This document shows, in pieces, positions 19,269-31,153 of a stretch of DNA of 64,000 nt. Each line of letters starts with the position of its first letter. Position 1 is the stretch's first letter. The notes beneath the pieces are model-generated. The model was not told where the DNA came from and did not search any database. It worked only from the letters and a program-made list of their open reading frames with translations. Origin of the DNA: Spiroplasma endosymbiont of Danaus chrysippus (GTDB lineage Bacteria; Bacillota_I; Bacilli_A; Mycoplasmatales; VBWQ01); the NCBI RefSeq assembly GCF_902809815.1, contig NZ_CADDIL010000001.1, positions 212,123-276,122 on the forward strand, given 5' to 3'. The position numbers were made by a program, and so were the translations under genes.

Positions 19269-20849
19269 ATGCAAGTAAATATTGAAAAACAGAACTTACA
19301 ATATGCTGTTGAAATGGAAAGTATTACTAAAGTTTTTTTAGATACTATTATTGCTAACAATAATATTTCTATTAAAATTAAAAAAGGAGAAATTCACGCT
19401 TTGGTTGGCGAGAATGGTGCAGGTAAATCGACACTAATGTCAATTTTATTTGGACTATATCAACCAACAAAAGGTATTATTAAAATTAATGGTAAAGAAG
19501 TAGTAATATCAGGACCAATTAGAGCAGGCGAATTAGGTATTGGAATGGTACATCAACATTTTAAATTAGTTGATAACTTCACTATTTTACAAAATATTAT
19601 TTTAGGTAGTGAGCCAGTTCATAAATGACAGTGAATTAATTATAAAAAGGCTAAATCTAAAATTTTAGAAATTTCAAAAAAATATAAATTAGACATTAAA
19701 CTTAATTTAAAAATTGAGAATGCTAGTGTTGGTATGCAACAACGTGTTGAAATTTTAAAAGTTCTTTATCGTGGTGCTAGTATTATTGTACTTGATGAAC
19801 CAACCGCAGTTTTAACACCACAAGAAATTACTAGTTTATTAACAATTATTGAAGAACTTAGACGTGATGGTAAAACTATTATTTTTATTAGTCATAAATT
19901 AGAAGAGGTTAAACAAGTTGCTGATAATGTTACAGTAATTCGTTTAGGTAAAGTTATTGAAACTTTTGAATCTAAAAGTAAAACTAAAGAAGAAATTGCT
20001 ACTTTGATGGTTGGTAGAGATTTAGTTGATATTAGAAATCAAGGTAATGTTGTATTAGGGCCAGTATTATTAAAAATTGATAATTTATTTGTTCATAAAA
20101 TTGGTAATAGGAAATCAATAATGGGTCTTTTTGATTTTAGTTTAGAAGTTAAGTCACGAGAAATTGTGGCTATTGCTGGTATTGAAGGTAATGGTCAAAC
20201 TGAATTAATTTCAGCAATTACTGGTTTGATTAAGCCAGAAAAAGGTGATATTTTTTTTGGTAATAAGAATATGAAACACAGTTCAATTCGAAGTTTATAT
20301 AAAAGTGGTTTAAGTCATATTCCTGAAGATCGTCATAAATATGGACTTGTTTTAGATTATAATGTTATTGATAATATGGTTTTACAAAATATTAGCGAAT
20401 ATCCTTTTTCTAAACATGGTTTGATTCGCAGTAAAGCTATTCAATCTTATGCACAAAATATTATTAATAATTATGATGTTCGTGGTAGTAAAAGTGGTTT
20501 TGCTTTAGTTAGAGGTTTGTCAGGTGGTAATCAACAAAAAGCGGTTGTTGGTAGAGAATTAACAAGAAAACATAAAATTTTAGTTGTTGCTCAGCCAACA
20601 CGTGGCTTGGATATTGGTGCTATTGAATATATTCATAGTCGTATTCTTGATGAAAAAAATGAAGGTAATGCAGTATTATTAATTTCTTATGAATTATCAG
20701 AAGTTATGTCATTAGCAGATCGAATTGTTGTTTTACATGCTGGTAAAATTACTGGTAATGTTAGTGCTAAAAATGTTACTCGTGAACAATTAGGATTAAT
20801 GATGGCGGGACAAAAAATGTTAATGGAAGGAAATGAAGATAATGTTTAA
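19269..20849 (+). CDS. ABC transporter ATPase with two nucleotide-binding domains (nucleoside type)
   Basis: 526 aa, fusing two ABC domains as in RbsA/NupO-like importers; it powers the two permeases that follow. Domain 1: Walker A GENGAGKST, signature-type VGMQQRVEIL, Walker B IIVLDEPTAVLTPQE. Domain 2: Walker A-like GIEGNGQTEL (no canonical GKS/T, as usual in this family), signature LSGGNQQKAVVGREL, and Walker B-like VVAQPTRGLDIGAIEYIH. All elements expected for the family are present. Start ATG follows AAGAGGGGTG. It overlaps the next gene by 8 nt. One stretch between residues 120 and 155 has several TGA Trp. Confidence 0.92.
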
Positions 20850-22887
20850 ACAAAAAACATGATTTTTAAAACGACGAAGTCGTTTATATCTTGGTTCAAA
20901 AGAAATGAATAGTAGTCTTACTAAATTTAAGGGTTCAATTTTTGCCATTATTTTTGGATTAATTATTGCTTGTTTTGTTATAATTGGTTCAGGTCAAAAT
21001 GCTTTTACTTATTTTCAGTTGTTATTAACATATGCTTTTACAAGTTGGCCAGCTAATAATTGAGATAATACTTTAGTTTGATGAGCAATTTATATTGTGG
21101 CAGGATTAGCGCTAGTTATTTCTTTCCGTTCAGGAATGTTTAATATTGGAGTTGCGGGTCAAATGTTAGCAGCAGGAGCTGTTGTTATCGCAATTGGTGT
21201 CCGTTATGACTTATCACAACCATTAGCTATAATTAGCGCGCTTTTTGCTGGAGTATTAGCAGCAATATTAGTGGCGTTGGTAACAGTGTTATTAAAAGTT
21301 TTTTTTAATGTTCATGAGGTTGTTACTTCTATTTTATTAAATTGAACAATTTGATATTTAGTAAAATGACTATTTAAAATCAATAAAGATTTATATGATG
21401 CTGATCATGGAACATCAGCAACTATTCATGATAGTATGAGTATGAGTATTAATGGTTATAATTGTATACTACCATTATTAATTTCTATTATTTTAATAAT
21501 AACAGTTTGATTCTTATTGAAAAAAACAACTTTAGGTTATAAAATTCGAACAGTAGGTTTAAATCCATTTGCTGCGGTTTATAGTGGTATTAATCATAAA
21601 CATTATTGCATAACATCATTTGTTATTTCAGGAGCATTAGCAGGAGTAATGGCTATTATTTATTACATTGCCAAAAATCCTTCAATTAGTTTTTTAACTG
21701 ATGATTTACCAACTATCGGTTTTGATAGTATAGCTGTTGCCTTAGTTGGTCAAATTAATCCAATAGGTGTTGTGGGTTCTGCTTTTCTTTGAGGCTTAAT
21801 TAAGAGTGGTGGTTCAATTGGTTCAGTATTAACATTACCAACAGCAACTGGTGATATTATTTTTGGTGTTATTATTTATTCAGCTGCTTGTGCAGTTTTA
21901 TTATCTCGTTTACAGCCAATTAAATTTTTAATTCGTTATTTAAATATAACCTTTGATGGAGAAAAACGAAAAGTTACAAATAGTTTTATTGCCAAGATGT
22001 ACTATCATTTTATTGAAAATTTTAAAATAAAGAGACAATATAATAAGTTAAAATTAGATTTAATTAAAGAAAAAAATAATAAAATTAATCACTTAAAGAT
22101 AGAATATAATAAGTCATTATCAGATTATGAGTCAAAAGTTAAAAATTTAAAACAAAATCTTTCACAAGAAATTAATAAAGTTAATAGTGATATCAACTTA
22201 CAGTTACAAGCAGTTATTAATAATAAAAATGATAAAGTTGGTGTTAATTGAGCACAATTTTTCCAAGAAAATAAAGCTTTAAATCATTATATATGTAAAC
22301 AATATGATGCAATTTGAAAAAAAGGTAAAATTGGTAATTGAAATAATTTTCAACAAAAAATAAAAACGATTTATGGTGAAAGTTTAAATATGTATATTAA
22401 TGAAAAAATGAAATATGAAAATAATGTTTATAACTATAAGCAAGATTTAATTCGAGAAATAGTATTATTAAAAAAACAAAAAGTAATATTAGATAAGTCA
22501 AGAGTAAAAGACTTAAAATTAAATCTTTATCGAGAAATTAATAAATTGAAACAAGAATTAAGTGATGAATTAAAGTTATTAAAAAATCAAACAGTTAAAA
22601 CTGACGATAAAAAAATAAAAAAACAATTAATTTTAGCAAAACATCAACTTCAAACTAATTATAAAAATAATGTTAAAAACTTAATTAAAAATTATAAAAT
22701 TGACAAACAGCAATTAAAAAGTCAAATTATCCCAATTAATAGTAATATTAATATATTAACTAAACAATTTACTAAAAAAGCGGAATTTGAAAAGACAACT
22801 TTTATTAATAAATTTACTGATATATTTAAAAATGAACAACAAGCAATTATGAAAATAAAAACTGAAAGAACAGGAGGAAAAAGTTAA
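20842..22887 (+). CDS. ABC transporter permease with long C-terminal coiled-coil tail
   Basis: 681 aa. Residues 1 to about 375 form a typical inner-membrane permease of the branched-chain/ribose/nucleoside class. It includes ISFRSGMFNIGVAGQML, the EVVTSILLNW loop and LGYKIRTVGLNPFAAVYSGI, the coupling loop to the ATPase. Residues about 386-681 are an added cytoplasmic tail, Lys/Asn/Gln/Glu-rich with heptad-like hydrophobic spacing and no membrane segments. Typical relatives end near 350-380 aa. The tail is in frame with no stop and ends 3 bases into the next start, so it is genuinely part of the gene. Its role is unknown. Confidence 0.88.
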
Positions 22888-23807
22888 TGGAAGCACTCAA
22901 AATAATTTTTGAACATTCTAGTTTAATTTTTGTTGTTTTAGTACTTGGTGCATTATCTGGATTAATTTCAGAACGTGCTGGTGTTGTTAATATTGGTATT
23001 GAAGGAATGATGACAATTGGTGCACTTGCTTTTTCTTCATTTGGAAAAAATATAGGTGTTAATTGAGGTAATTGATCACAAATTGTTGCTTTATTAGTAG
23101 CTGGATTAGCGGGAATGGGATTTGCTTGTTTCCATGCTTTTGCATCAGTTACTTTAAAATCTGATCAAATTATTTCTGGCGTTGCAATTAATATTTTAGC
23201 AGCAGCAATTGCAGTTTTTGTTGTTCAGTTACCAGGGAATAATGGTTTTATTTCATTAACAAATATTTATCAATTACCAAAAATTGGTAATAATGAATTT
23301 TTTAATTTATATTTATTTTTAGCAATTATAGTTTTAGTAAGTATTGCTATTATTCTAAAATATACTAAATGAGGATTACATCATGTTGCGACTGGTGAAA
23401 ATCCCAATGCGGTTGATGCTACAGGAATTAATGTTATTAAACAACGATATGTTGCTGTATTATTATCTGGCTTTTTAGCAGGAATTGCTGGTGGTATTTT
23501 TCCAATGTATGCTAGTCAAACTTTTCGTGGGACAGTTAGTGGAAATGGTTTTATTGCTTTAGCTATTTTAATTTTTGGACAATGAAGAGTACCATTGATT
23601 ACAATTGGTGCTGCCTTATTTGCTATTGTTGAAACAACAGGTGCCAGAATTACGTTTTTACCAAATATTCCTCAATGAATATCAAGTAATTCTGATATAT
23701 GGAATATATTGCCTTTTGTAACATCTTTATTAGTTTTAGTGTTTACATCAAAATGAAGTAAAACACCAAAAGCATTGGGTATTGCTTTCAATAAATCTAA
23801 ACGATAA
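22887..23807 (+). CDS. ABC transporter permease (second subunit)
   Basis: A 306-aa integral membrane protein of the same permease class. It has GLISERAGVVNIGIEGMM near the N-terminus, SDQIISGVAINILAAAI in the middle, and WGLHHVATGENPNAVDATGI, the coupling motif. Its ATG shares a base with the stop of the first permease (taATG), after AGGAGG, showing translational coupling. It completes the lipoprotein-ATPase-permease-permease operon. A strong terminator follows at 23906-23946. Confidence 0.92.
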
Positions 23808-23905
23808 AATTAGTTATTAATAATTTTAATGATGAATTAATTTTGAAATTAAATTTTACTTTTTTAGTAATATTTTCTAAGATTTAATTAAAAATGATAT
23901 AAAAA

Positions 23906-23946
23906 ATAAAAAATTTTATGGGTATTTTATACTATAAAATTTTTTA
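23906..23946 (+). terminator. Terminator of the first nucleoside ABC operon
   Basis: AAAATTTTAT...ATAAAATTTTTT stem with T run about 100 nt after the permease stop. Confidence 0.65.
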
Positions 23947-24081
23947 TTTTATTAAGAATTTGAAAAAAATGCAATAATACAGTTTTATTTATTAAAAAAA
24001 TAAATATAATTTTTGATAGATAGAAAAAATGTGGTAAAAGTTTAAATTAAATTTAATTAATTATATTTAGAGGGAAAAATC

Positions 24082-25128
24082 ATGAATAATGGAAATATAG
24101 TTATTAATACAGTTTATTCATTTCAAATTAATGAAATAGTTAATAAACAATCTAATAAAGAAAAACAGCAAGAATATAAAAAAAGATTATGTCAACTTAA
24201 TAAGAAACGGGAAATGAAAAAAAGTAAAATATGATATCAAAAGAATAAAGAAAAAATGAGAGAATATGCTCAAAGGCCCGAAATAAAAGCAAGAAAACGA
24301 GAATATGATCAAAAACCCGAAGTGAAAGCAAGGAGGAGAAAATGTGATCAAGAGTTATATCAAAAAAACAAAGAAAAAATGAGAGAATATGCTCAAAGAC
24401 CTGAAGTAAAAGCAATAAAGAAAAAATATGTTCAAAGGTCTGAAGTAAAATTGAAAATGCGACAATATGCTCAAATGTCCGAAGTGAAAATAAGAAAAAA
24501 AAGAATATAGACAGACATTATATAAAACCAATAAAGAAGAGAAACTAAAAAATAATCAAAAATAAAGATATCAACTTAATAAAGAAAGAATACGACAATA
24601 TGCTCAAAGGTCCGAAGTGAAAGCAAGGAGGAGAGAGTATGATAAAAAGAGATGTCAACTTAATAAGGAAAAAAAGCAAAAACAAAGAGAATTACAATCT
24701 GGGTATGTTTCTACTTTAGAACAAAATTTTGAGTTAAGCAATTTTAATTGTGATGATATGTGTAGTGAACAAATAAAAATATTCCATGAGATGTTTTAGA
24801 ATTACAACTTTATTCAGAAACACAAGAAACAGAATTAGATAAGTTGTTAGAGGAAGCAGAATTTGAATATATGGTTAATGAAGAACAAAGTTCGGTAATG
24901 AGTAGTGAAAATTTGTCATCTAATTTAATTTTTGATGATGTGTATGGTGAACAAATTGTAAAAGATGTATCAAATAATTTAGAATTATCTCAATCTGGTG
25001 AACAATTATTAGTTAATAAAAAAATATCACAACAAAATTTTAATTGAAATAGTAATATTATACTTACAAGTAATTTAAACAGTGATAATTGTGATTATAA
25101 TTTGGCAACTGGTTTTATCTTTAATTAA
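24082..25128 (+). pseudogene. PEVKA-repeat coiled-coil protein, paralogue 1 (decayed)
   Basis: Starts MNNGNIVIN after AGAGGG. The body is made of basic/acidic repeats of about 11-25 aa built on 'EYAQRPEVKARRREYD' and 'YQLNKEK', which should form long charged helices. A non-repetitive acidic C-terminal domain follows (from about 24700). Three lesions are visible: a shift in an A-run at about 24493-24502, TAA at about 24566 where the third paralogue has the Trp codon TGA, and one missing A at about 24778. The intact protein would be about 345 aa. Function unknown; repeat and family expansion suggest a surface or host-directed factor, which is conjecture. Confidence 0.6.
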
Positions 25129-25215
25129 ATATTAAAAAAACAGTTAAAATTGGTAAACCTAATTCATATATTTATTAATATAAAATTTAATTAATTATAT
25201 TTAGAGGGGAAAATC

Positions 25216-25868
25216 ATGAATAATGGAAATATAGTTATTAATGAATTTTATTTATTTCAAAAGAATAAAGAAAAAATGAAAGAATATGTTCAAAGACCTG
25301 AAATGAAAGAAAAACTAAGACAATATGCTCAAAGGTCCGAGTGAAGGCAAGAAGGAAAGAATATAAGAAAATAAGACAGCAACTTAATAAGCAAGAAAAG
25401 GAAAAACAAATAGAATTGCAATCTAGTCATGTTTCTACTTTAGAACAAAATTTTGATTTAGGCAGTTTTAATTGTGATGATATGTGTAGTGAACAAATAA
25501 AAAATATTGCATGAGATGTTTTACAATCACAACTTTATTCAGAAACACAAGAAACAGAATTAGATAAGTTGTTAGAGGAAATAGAATTTGAATATATGGC
25601 TAATGAAGAACAAAGTTCGGTACTAAGTAGTGAAAATTTGTTATCTAATTTAATTTATAATGGTGTATTTGGTGAACAAGTTATAAAAGATGTATTAAAT
25701 AATTTAGAATTAGATCAATTAAATTTATTAGATAAAGCTATTGAACAATTGTTAGTTAGTGAAAAAATAGCAAAACAAAATGTTGAATGAAATAACAGTA
25801 TTCTATTTGTAAGTAATTTAGATAATGATATTTATGATTATAATTCAGTAACGAGACTTATTCCTTAA
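25216..25868 (+). pseudogene. PEVKA-repeat protein, paralogue 2 (frameshifted)
   Basis: Same N-terminus (MNNGNIVIN) and the same upstream leader (taattatatttagaggg) as paralogue 1, but with fewer repeats. At about 25338 one A is missing from the 'SEVKA' codons (tccgagtgaagg), shifting the frame. The C-terminal domain then continues intact to TAA 25866. It contains SFNCDDMCSEQIKNIAWDVL, a Leu-rich acidic stretch and the ending YNSVTRLIP. Intact length about 217 aa. Confidence 0.6.
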
Positions 25869-26648
25869 TTAAATTTATTTTTAATTGTTAATAATATTTT
25901 TTAAGTTTAAATTTATTTAAAAAAGTATAGGAGTATAAGAAAAATCAAAAATAATAAATAATATTAATTTTGTTATAAAATATTTTTTATTTGTAAAATA
26001 AAAAAGTAGTAAAAATTCAAATTAAATTAAATTAATGGGGGAAAAAATATGGATAATGGAAGTGTAGTTATTAATGAAATTTCTTCATCATTTTGAAATG
26101 AAGAAGTTAATAAACAATTTATGCTAGGACAAAAATTAAAAAAAAGTCAAATATGATATCAAAAAAATAAAGAAAAAAAACTAGAGTATTCTCAAAGGCC
26201 TGAAGTGAAGGCAAGAAGGAAAGAATATGAGAAAAAAAGATATCAACGCAATAAAGAAAAAATACAAGAATATAGAAAAATGTTATATAAACTTAATAAA
26301 GAACAGAAACTAAAAAATAATCAAAAATGATATAAAAAAAATAGAGAAAAAAAACTAGAGTATAATCAAAATTCTGAAGTAAAGATAAGAATGCAAGAAT
26401 ATTATAAAAAAAGATATCAACTTATTAAAGAAAAACAAAAAAATATGTTCAAATGCCTGAAGTGAAAGCAAGAAGGAAAGAATATAAACAAAGGCCAGAA
26501 GTGAAAGCAAGAAATCGAGAATATGCTCAAAGACCTGAAGTAAAAGAAAAAAAACGAGAATATGAGAAAAAAAGATATCAACTTAATAAAGAAAGAATGC
26601 AAGAATATTTTAAAAAATCTGAAGTGAAGGCAAGAAAGCAAGAATATA

Positions 26649-28023
26649 GAGGCTTTTTAGTAATCTGTGTTTCTTTGTTTTACAAAGTACTAGTTCAGAT
26701 TAATTCTGTCTTCAAATTTTATCATAAAATGAGCAATTGCTGTATTTCAATTTTGAATAGGCAATGTTCATTTTTTTGTGATATTTTCAATTGCTAAGTA
26801 AAAAATTTTAAAAACTGCCATATCATTAGGAAAAACTTTTTTATTTCTAATAACTTTTCGTAATTGGCTATTAACAGATTCAATAGCATTTGTAGTATAA
26901 ATTACCCTTTTAATTTCTGCTGGATAACTAATAAAAACCATTAAATTTTCTCAATTTTTATATCAAGATTTAGCAATTTGTGGATATTGTTTATTTCATT
27001 TACTTTCAAATGATTCTAAAGCTTGCATTGCTTGTTCTTCACTACATGCTGTATAAATTGGCTTTAAATCGATAACTAGAGACTTTCGATGTTTGTATGA
27101 AACATATTTTAAGCTATTTCTAATTTGATGAACTATGCATAATTGATGTTCAGTTTTAGGATAAACTGATTGTATTGCCTCTGACATGCCTGTTAAATTA
27201 TCACTACAAGCAATAAGAATATCATTTAAGCCTCGATTTTTCATTTCTGTAAAATTATTTAATCAGAATTTAGCACCTTCATTTTCACTAATTCATAAAC
27301 CTAAAACATCTTTTTTACCTTCTAAATCAACTCCTAAAGCTATATAAACTGATTTGTTAATAATACGTTTATCCTGACGTACTTTAACTACGATACAATC
27401 AAAATAAATGATTGGATAAACACTATCTAATGGACGATTTTGCCATGCTTTGACATCATCAATGACATCATCAGTAATTTGACTAATTACGCTTTCGCTA
27501 ATATCTGCGCCATCATATAACTCTTGCAACTGCATTCTAATATCTGATAAAGTCATACCTTTTGCATATAGTGAAAGAACTTGTTGATCAAAACCATCAA
27601 ATCTTCTCTGTCTTTTTGTGATTATTACTGGTTCAAAATTACTATTACGATCTCTTGGTACATCAATTTCAATTTTACCTTGTTGAGTTATTAATTTTTT
27701 TGATGTTGTACCATTACGAACATTGTCATTATTACTGCGTTGATTTCTTTCGTGTCCTAAATAATTTTGCATCTCAGAATTCAACATTTTTTCTACCAAT
27801 CGTTTAGTTAATTCTTTATATAAGCCTCACTCTTTAAAAACTGTTGTTAAATCCTCAGTATTTTCTAATAATAAATCTACTGCTTTTGATATTGGATCAT
27901 TGTTATTAAGATTATCTTTTTTAGCCATCTGTAACTCACTCTTTCTAGATATATAAATTATATTTACTAGAATTAATTAAACATAGTTATTTTTGTAAGT
28001 CACACAGATTACTAAACATTCCC
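26649..28023 (-). mobile_element. IS256-family (Mutator-like) insertion sequence, copy 1
   Basis: 1375 bp with terminal inverted repeats sharing TTTAGTAATCTGTGT (ends GAGGC... and, complemented, GGGAA...). It is flanked by the 8-bp direct repeat AGAATATA at 26641-26648 and 28024-28031, as expected for IS256-family insertion. It carries one transposase gene. The target is the repeat region of the third PEVKA paralogue. Confidence 0.92.
26690..27928 (-). CDS. IS256-family transposase (copy 1)
   Basis: A 412-aa Mutator-type DDE transposase. Asp177 (YFDCIVV), Asp243 (ACSDNLTG) and Glu350 ([14 protein letters not shown]) are the expected catalytic residues, with the family's CxxHxxRN-like CIVHQIRNS after the second Asp. 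The start is at ATG 27928, 95 nt inside the element. It appears intact. One residue near the N-terminus is Trp (TGA) where copy 2 has Gly. Confidence 0.9.
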
Positions 28024-28685
28024 AGAATATAATAAAAATGATATCAACTTAATAAGGAAAAAAAAGCAAAAACAAATAGAATTGCAATCTAGTCATGTTT
28101 CTACTTTAAAACAAAATTTTGATTTAGGCAGTTTTAATTGTGATGATATGTGTAGTGAACAAATAAAAAATATTGCATGAGATGTTTTACAATCACAACT
28201 TTATTCAGAAACACAAGAAACAGAATTAGATAAGTTGTTAGAGGAAATAGAATTTGAATATATGGCTAATGAAGAACAAAGTTCGCTACTAAGTAGTGAA
28301 AATTTGTCATCTAATTTAATTTTTGATGATATGTGTGGTGAACAAGTTATAAAAGATGTATTAAATAATTTAGAATTAGATCAATTAAATTTATTAGATA
28401 AATCTATTGAACAATTGTTACTTAGTGAAAAAATAGCACAACAAAATGTTGAATGAAATAATAGTATTCTATTTGTAAGTAATTTAGATAATGATATTTA
28501 TGATTATAATTCAGTAACGACACTTATTCCTTAATTAAATTTATTTTTAATTGTTAATTTTTACTTAAACTTAAAAAAATAAAATTTTATAGTTGAATTT
28601 TTGGGAAACACAAAGTACTTTTTTAATCACAAAACAAGTCTAGTGTAAAATAATTAGGTATAGGAATATTGGGGGTGTTTATTTT

Positions 28686-29414
28686 ATGGCATTATTAGTG
28701 GCACATCGTGGATTTCGTTCTACAGAAGGTGAAAATCGAATCATTGATTTCCAAAATGCTTTGAAAATTTGCCAAGCAGTAGAGTTTGATATTCGATTAA
28801 CAAAAGATAATAAAGTAATTATTTTTCATGATGATACATTTGAAAGAATTGCCAATAATAAAAGTGAGGTTAGTAGTTTATTATATGAAGAAATTATTAA
28901 TTTGGAATTTTTTAAAAATAATAAAGAATGAATTCCACCATTATTTAATGATTTTATTGAAAAATTAAGTAAAAATTATCAAATGATTAATGTTGAAATT
29001 AAAGAAGAAATTAATCGTAAATATACCTCAAATCAATTAATGGTTATTTTTTCAGAAATTAAAAAATTAGAAAAAAAAAGTAAAGCTGAAATTATTGTTT
29101 CTTCCTTTAATCACCAGTTATTAAACGAAATTGTTAAAAGAATTAAATATCCTATGAAAAAAGGTTATTTATTTGAAAATAAAAATGATTTTAGTGAAAG
29201 GTATATTAAAAACTTTGATTATTTGCATCCTTCAATTTCCGTAGTTTTAGATTTTGAAATGATTAGTAAGTTAAAAAAATTAAAAAAACCGTTAAATATA
29301 TGAACATTTAAGAGTGATGAAGAAGCTGTGAAGATAAATGAAATCTATGGTAATCAAGTAGCTGGCTATATTAGTGATAATCCTAAATTATTATGAAAGC
29401 AGAAAAATAAATAA
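28686..29414 (+). CDS. Glycerophosphodiester phosphodiesterase
   Basis: A 242-aa GDPD-family enzyme, hydrolysing glycerophosphodiesters to glycerol-3-phosphate and an alcohol. The catalytic signature is complete: HRGFRSTEGENR (His, Arg, Glu) and, 30 residues on, VEFDIRLTKDNKVIIFHDD. Later come INVEIKEE and the IIVSSFNHQLL strand. No signal peptide, so it is cytoplasmic; length is normal for short bacterial GDPDs. In mollicutes such enzymes feed glycerol metabolism, which can generate peroxide, but no partner gene is nearby. Start follows GGGGGTG. Confidence 0.88.
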
Positions 29415-29450
29415 TGAAGATATTTTTAAGTAAATGTTGAAAAAGTTTTA

Positions 29451-29821
29451 GGAAATGTTTAGTAATCTGTGTGACTTACAAAAATAACTATGTTTAATTA
29501 ATTCTAGTAAATATAATTTATATATCTAGAAAGAGTGAGTTACAGATGGCTAAAAAAGATAATCTTAATAACAATGATCCAATATCAAAAGCAGTAGATT
29601 TATTATTAGAAAATACTGAGGATTTAACAACAGTTTTTAAAGAGGGAGGCTTATATAAAGAATTAACTAAACGATTGGTAGAAAAAATGTTGAATTCTGA
29701 GATGCAAAATTATTTAGGACACGAAAGAAATCAACGCAGTAATAATGACAATGTTCGTAATGGTACAACATCAAAAAAATTAATAACTCAAACAAGGTAA
29801 AATTGAAATTGATGTACCAAG
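29451..29821 (+). mobile_element. IS256-family remnant (5' part), cut by IS3 copy D
   Basis: Left end (ggaaatgtttagtaatctgtg) and first quarter of the same element, plus strand. The transposase frame starts at 29546 and is shifted by an extra A at about 29789 (actcaaacaagg versus actcaacaagg in copies 1 and 2). It stops at 'gtaccaag', where IS copy D begins after an extra GGTGGTT. Confidence 0.85.
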
Positions 29822-29828
29822 GGTGGTT

Positions 29829-30960
29829 GCTACTTAGCCCTTTTTACTAGACCATTAATTTAAAAAAAACTTGAATGTATTCGAAAAACAATTGTGTTAT
29901 ACAATTAACACTAATTTTGACATGAAAGGATTTTTAATAATGGATAAAATTAAACAAATAGCATTAGTAATTAACAAGTTAAATATCAAACAAAAAATTC
30001 AAATTATTGATGATAGCAAAAACCAATATTCAATTAGATATCTTTGCCAACATCTTCAACTAAACCGATCAACATATTATTTTGTAAAAAACAAACAAAA
30101 CCCTATTAAAAAAGAAAAAAATCAAATTAGTAATTGTACACATAAATATCAAGAATTATGCCAACTTTTACTTGAATTTCATTTTACAAGAAAAGGACAA
30201 ATTTATGGCTATTTACGAATTTTTTCAGCATTTAAAGAATGATTAAAACAATACAAACATATTATTTTAAATCTAGAATTATCAACAAAACAAATGCGAA
30301 AAATTATGAAAGATCACAATCTTCAAGGATTAAAACAAACTAAAAATAACTATCCTAAAAACAAAAAAAATCCAAATAAGTGAATACCTACAATGGATAA
30401 AGTAAACAAAGATTATAAAAGTACAACCTCTTCAAATCAAATTTGATCAATGGACACTAAACAAATAAATACTAAAGAAGGTTGATTATATCTTTTTGTA
30501 ATTATTGATTTTTATTCAAATAATATTGTAAGCTATAATACATGTTCAAACAAATCCTATCAAGATTTAATCCTTCCTGCACTTGAAAAAATAAATCAAC
30601 AATTCTCTTGAAACCAAGTAAAAAACGTTATTTTACACTCAGATAACGCCAACGAATTTTATTGTCAAGACATCACAAATTGAGCTGCTGATAAGCAAAT
30701 AATTTTAAGCAAAAAACAACCTTATGATATTGGTGGCAATGTAATATCTGAAAACTGATTTTCTCATTTATCTCAAGAATGACTACCTAAAGGTTCAAAT
30801 CAATATTTTTCTCTCAATGAAGCTATAAATGATGTAAACCAATATATTATGTTTTATAATTACGAAAGAATACATTCTAAATTTCTAAAACCACCAATTT
30901 CACAAATAAAAATTTAAAACTGTCTATCCAAAAGTGGTCCAGTATTTAGGGCTAACCACC
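29829..30960 (+). mobile_element. IS3-family insertion sequence, copy D
   Basis: 1132 bp. One AAGTAGC unit is at its transposase-start end, preceded by GGTGGTT (29822-29828), the first seven bases of the opposite IS end. The far end has a second AACCACC (30961-30967), so the left-end heptamer is doubled here too. It lies between an IS256 fragment and an ftsK fragment. Confidence 0.85.
29940..30917 (+). CDS. IS3-family transposase (copy D)
   Basis: 325 aa, intact DD(35)E core. It differs from copies A-C by a silent-looking change (aatccttcct), shared with copies E and F. Probably functional. Confidence 0.87.
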
Positions 30961-30967
30961 AACCACC

Positions 30968-31153
30968 TTTTTAGCTCCAGGACAAAATAATATCAATCGC
31001 TTACAAGCACCATGAATTAGCGATGAAGATGTTTCAGAATTAATAAAGTTTATTAAAGAACAATCTTCGGTTAAATATGATAATAATTTTATTGAAAAAA
31101 TGAAAGAAATTAAAGATTCAAAAAATAAAATAATTATTTTATTATTGAGGTAA
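30968..31153 (+). pseudogene. C-terminal fragment of an FtsK/SpoIIIE DNA translocase
   Basis: A 61-codon frame without a start enters from IS copy D. LAPGQNNINRLQAPWISDED followed by VSELIKFIKEQ resembles the end of the FtsK/SpoIIIE motor domain (the 'PG....RLQG.(W/F)VSD.E' region). FtsK pumps chromosome ends during division. The rest of the gene is absent in this window. The stop overlaps the end of glyA on the other strand by 12 nt. Identification rests on this short motif. Confidence 0.6.

Larger units (their letters stand above)
26049..28534 (+). pseudogene. PEVKA-repeat protein, paralogue 3, split by an IS256-family element
   Basis: Starts MDNGSVVIN after GGGGG. Repeats run to about 26440, where a shift in an A7 run breaks the frame; the repeats resume in another frame to 26648. 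There the 1375-bp element 26649-28023 is inserted with an AGAATATA duplication. After the element the gene resumes at 28032 and its C-terminal domain continues to TAA 28532, nearly identical to that of paralogue 2. Without the IS it would be about 365 aa. Confidence 0.65.

Noticed and set aside
24197..24415. Minus-strand hydrophobic ORF over the PEVKA repeats
   Set aside because: The complement of Lys/Glu-rich codons is automatically Phe/Leu-rich; it is a shadow of the repeat gene.
26417..26641. Minus-strand Phe/Ile-rich ORF
   Set aside because: Same shadow effect in the third repeat paralogue.
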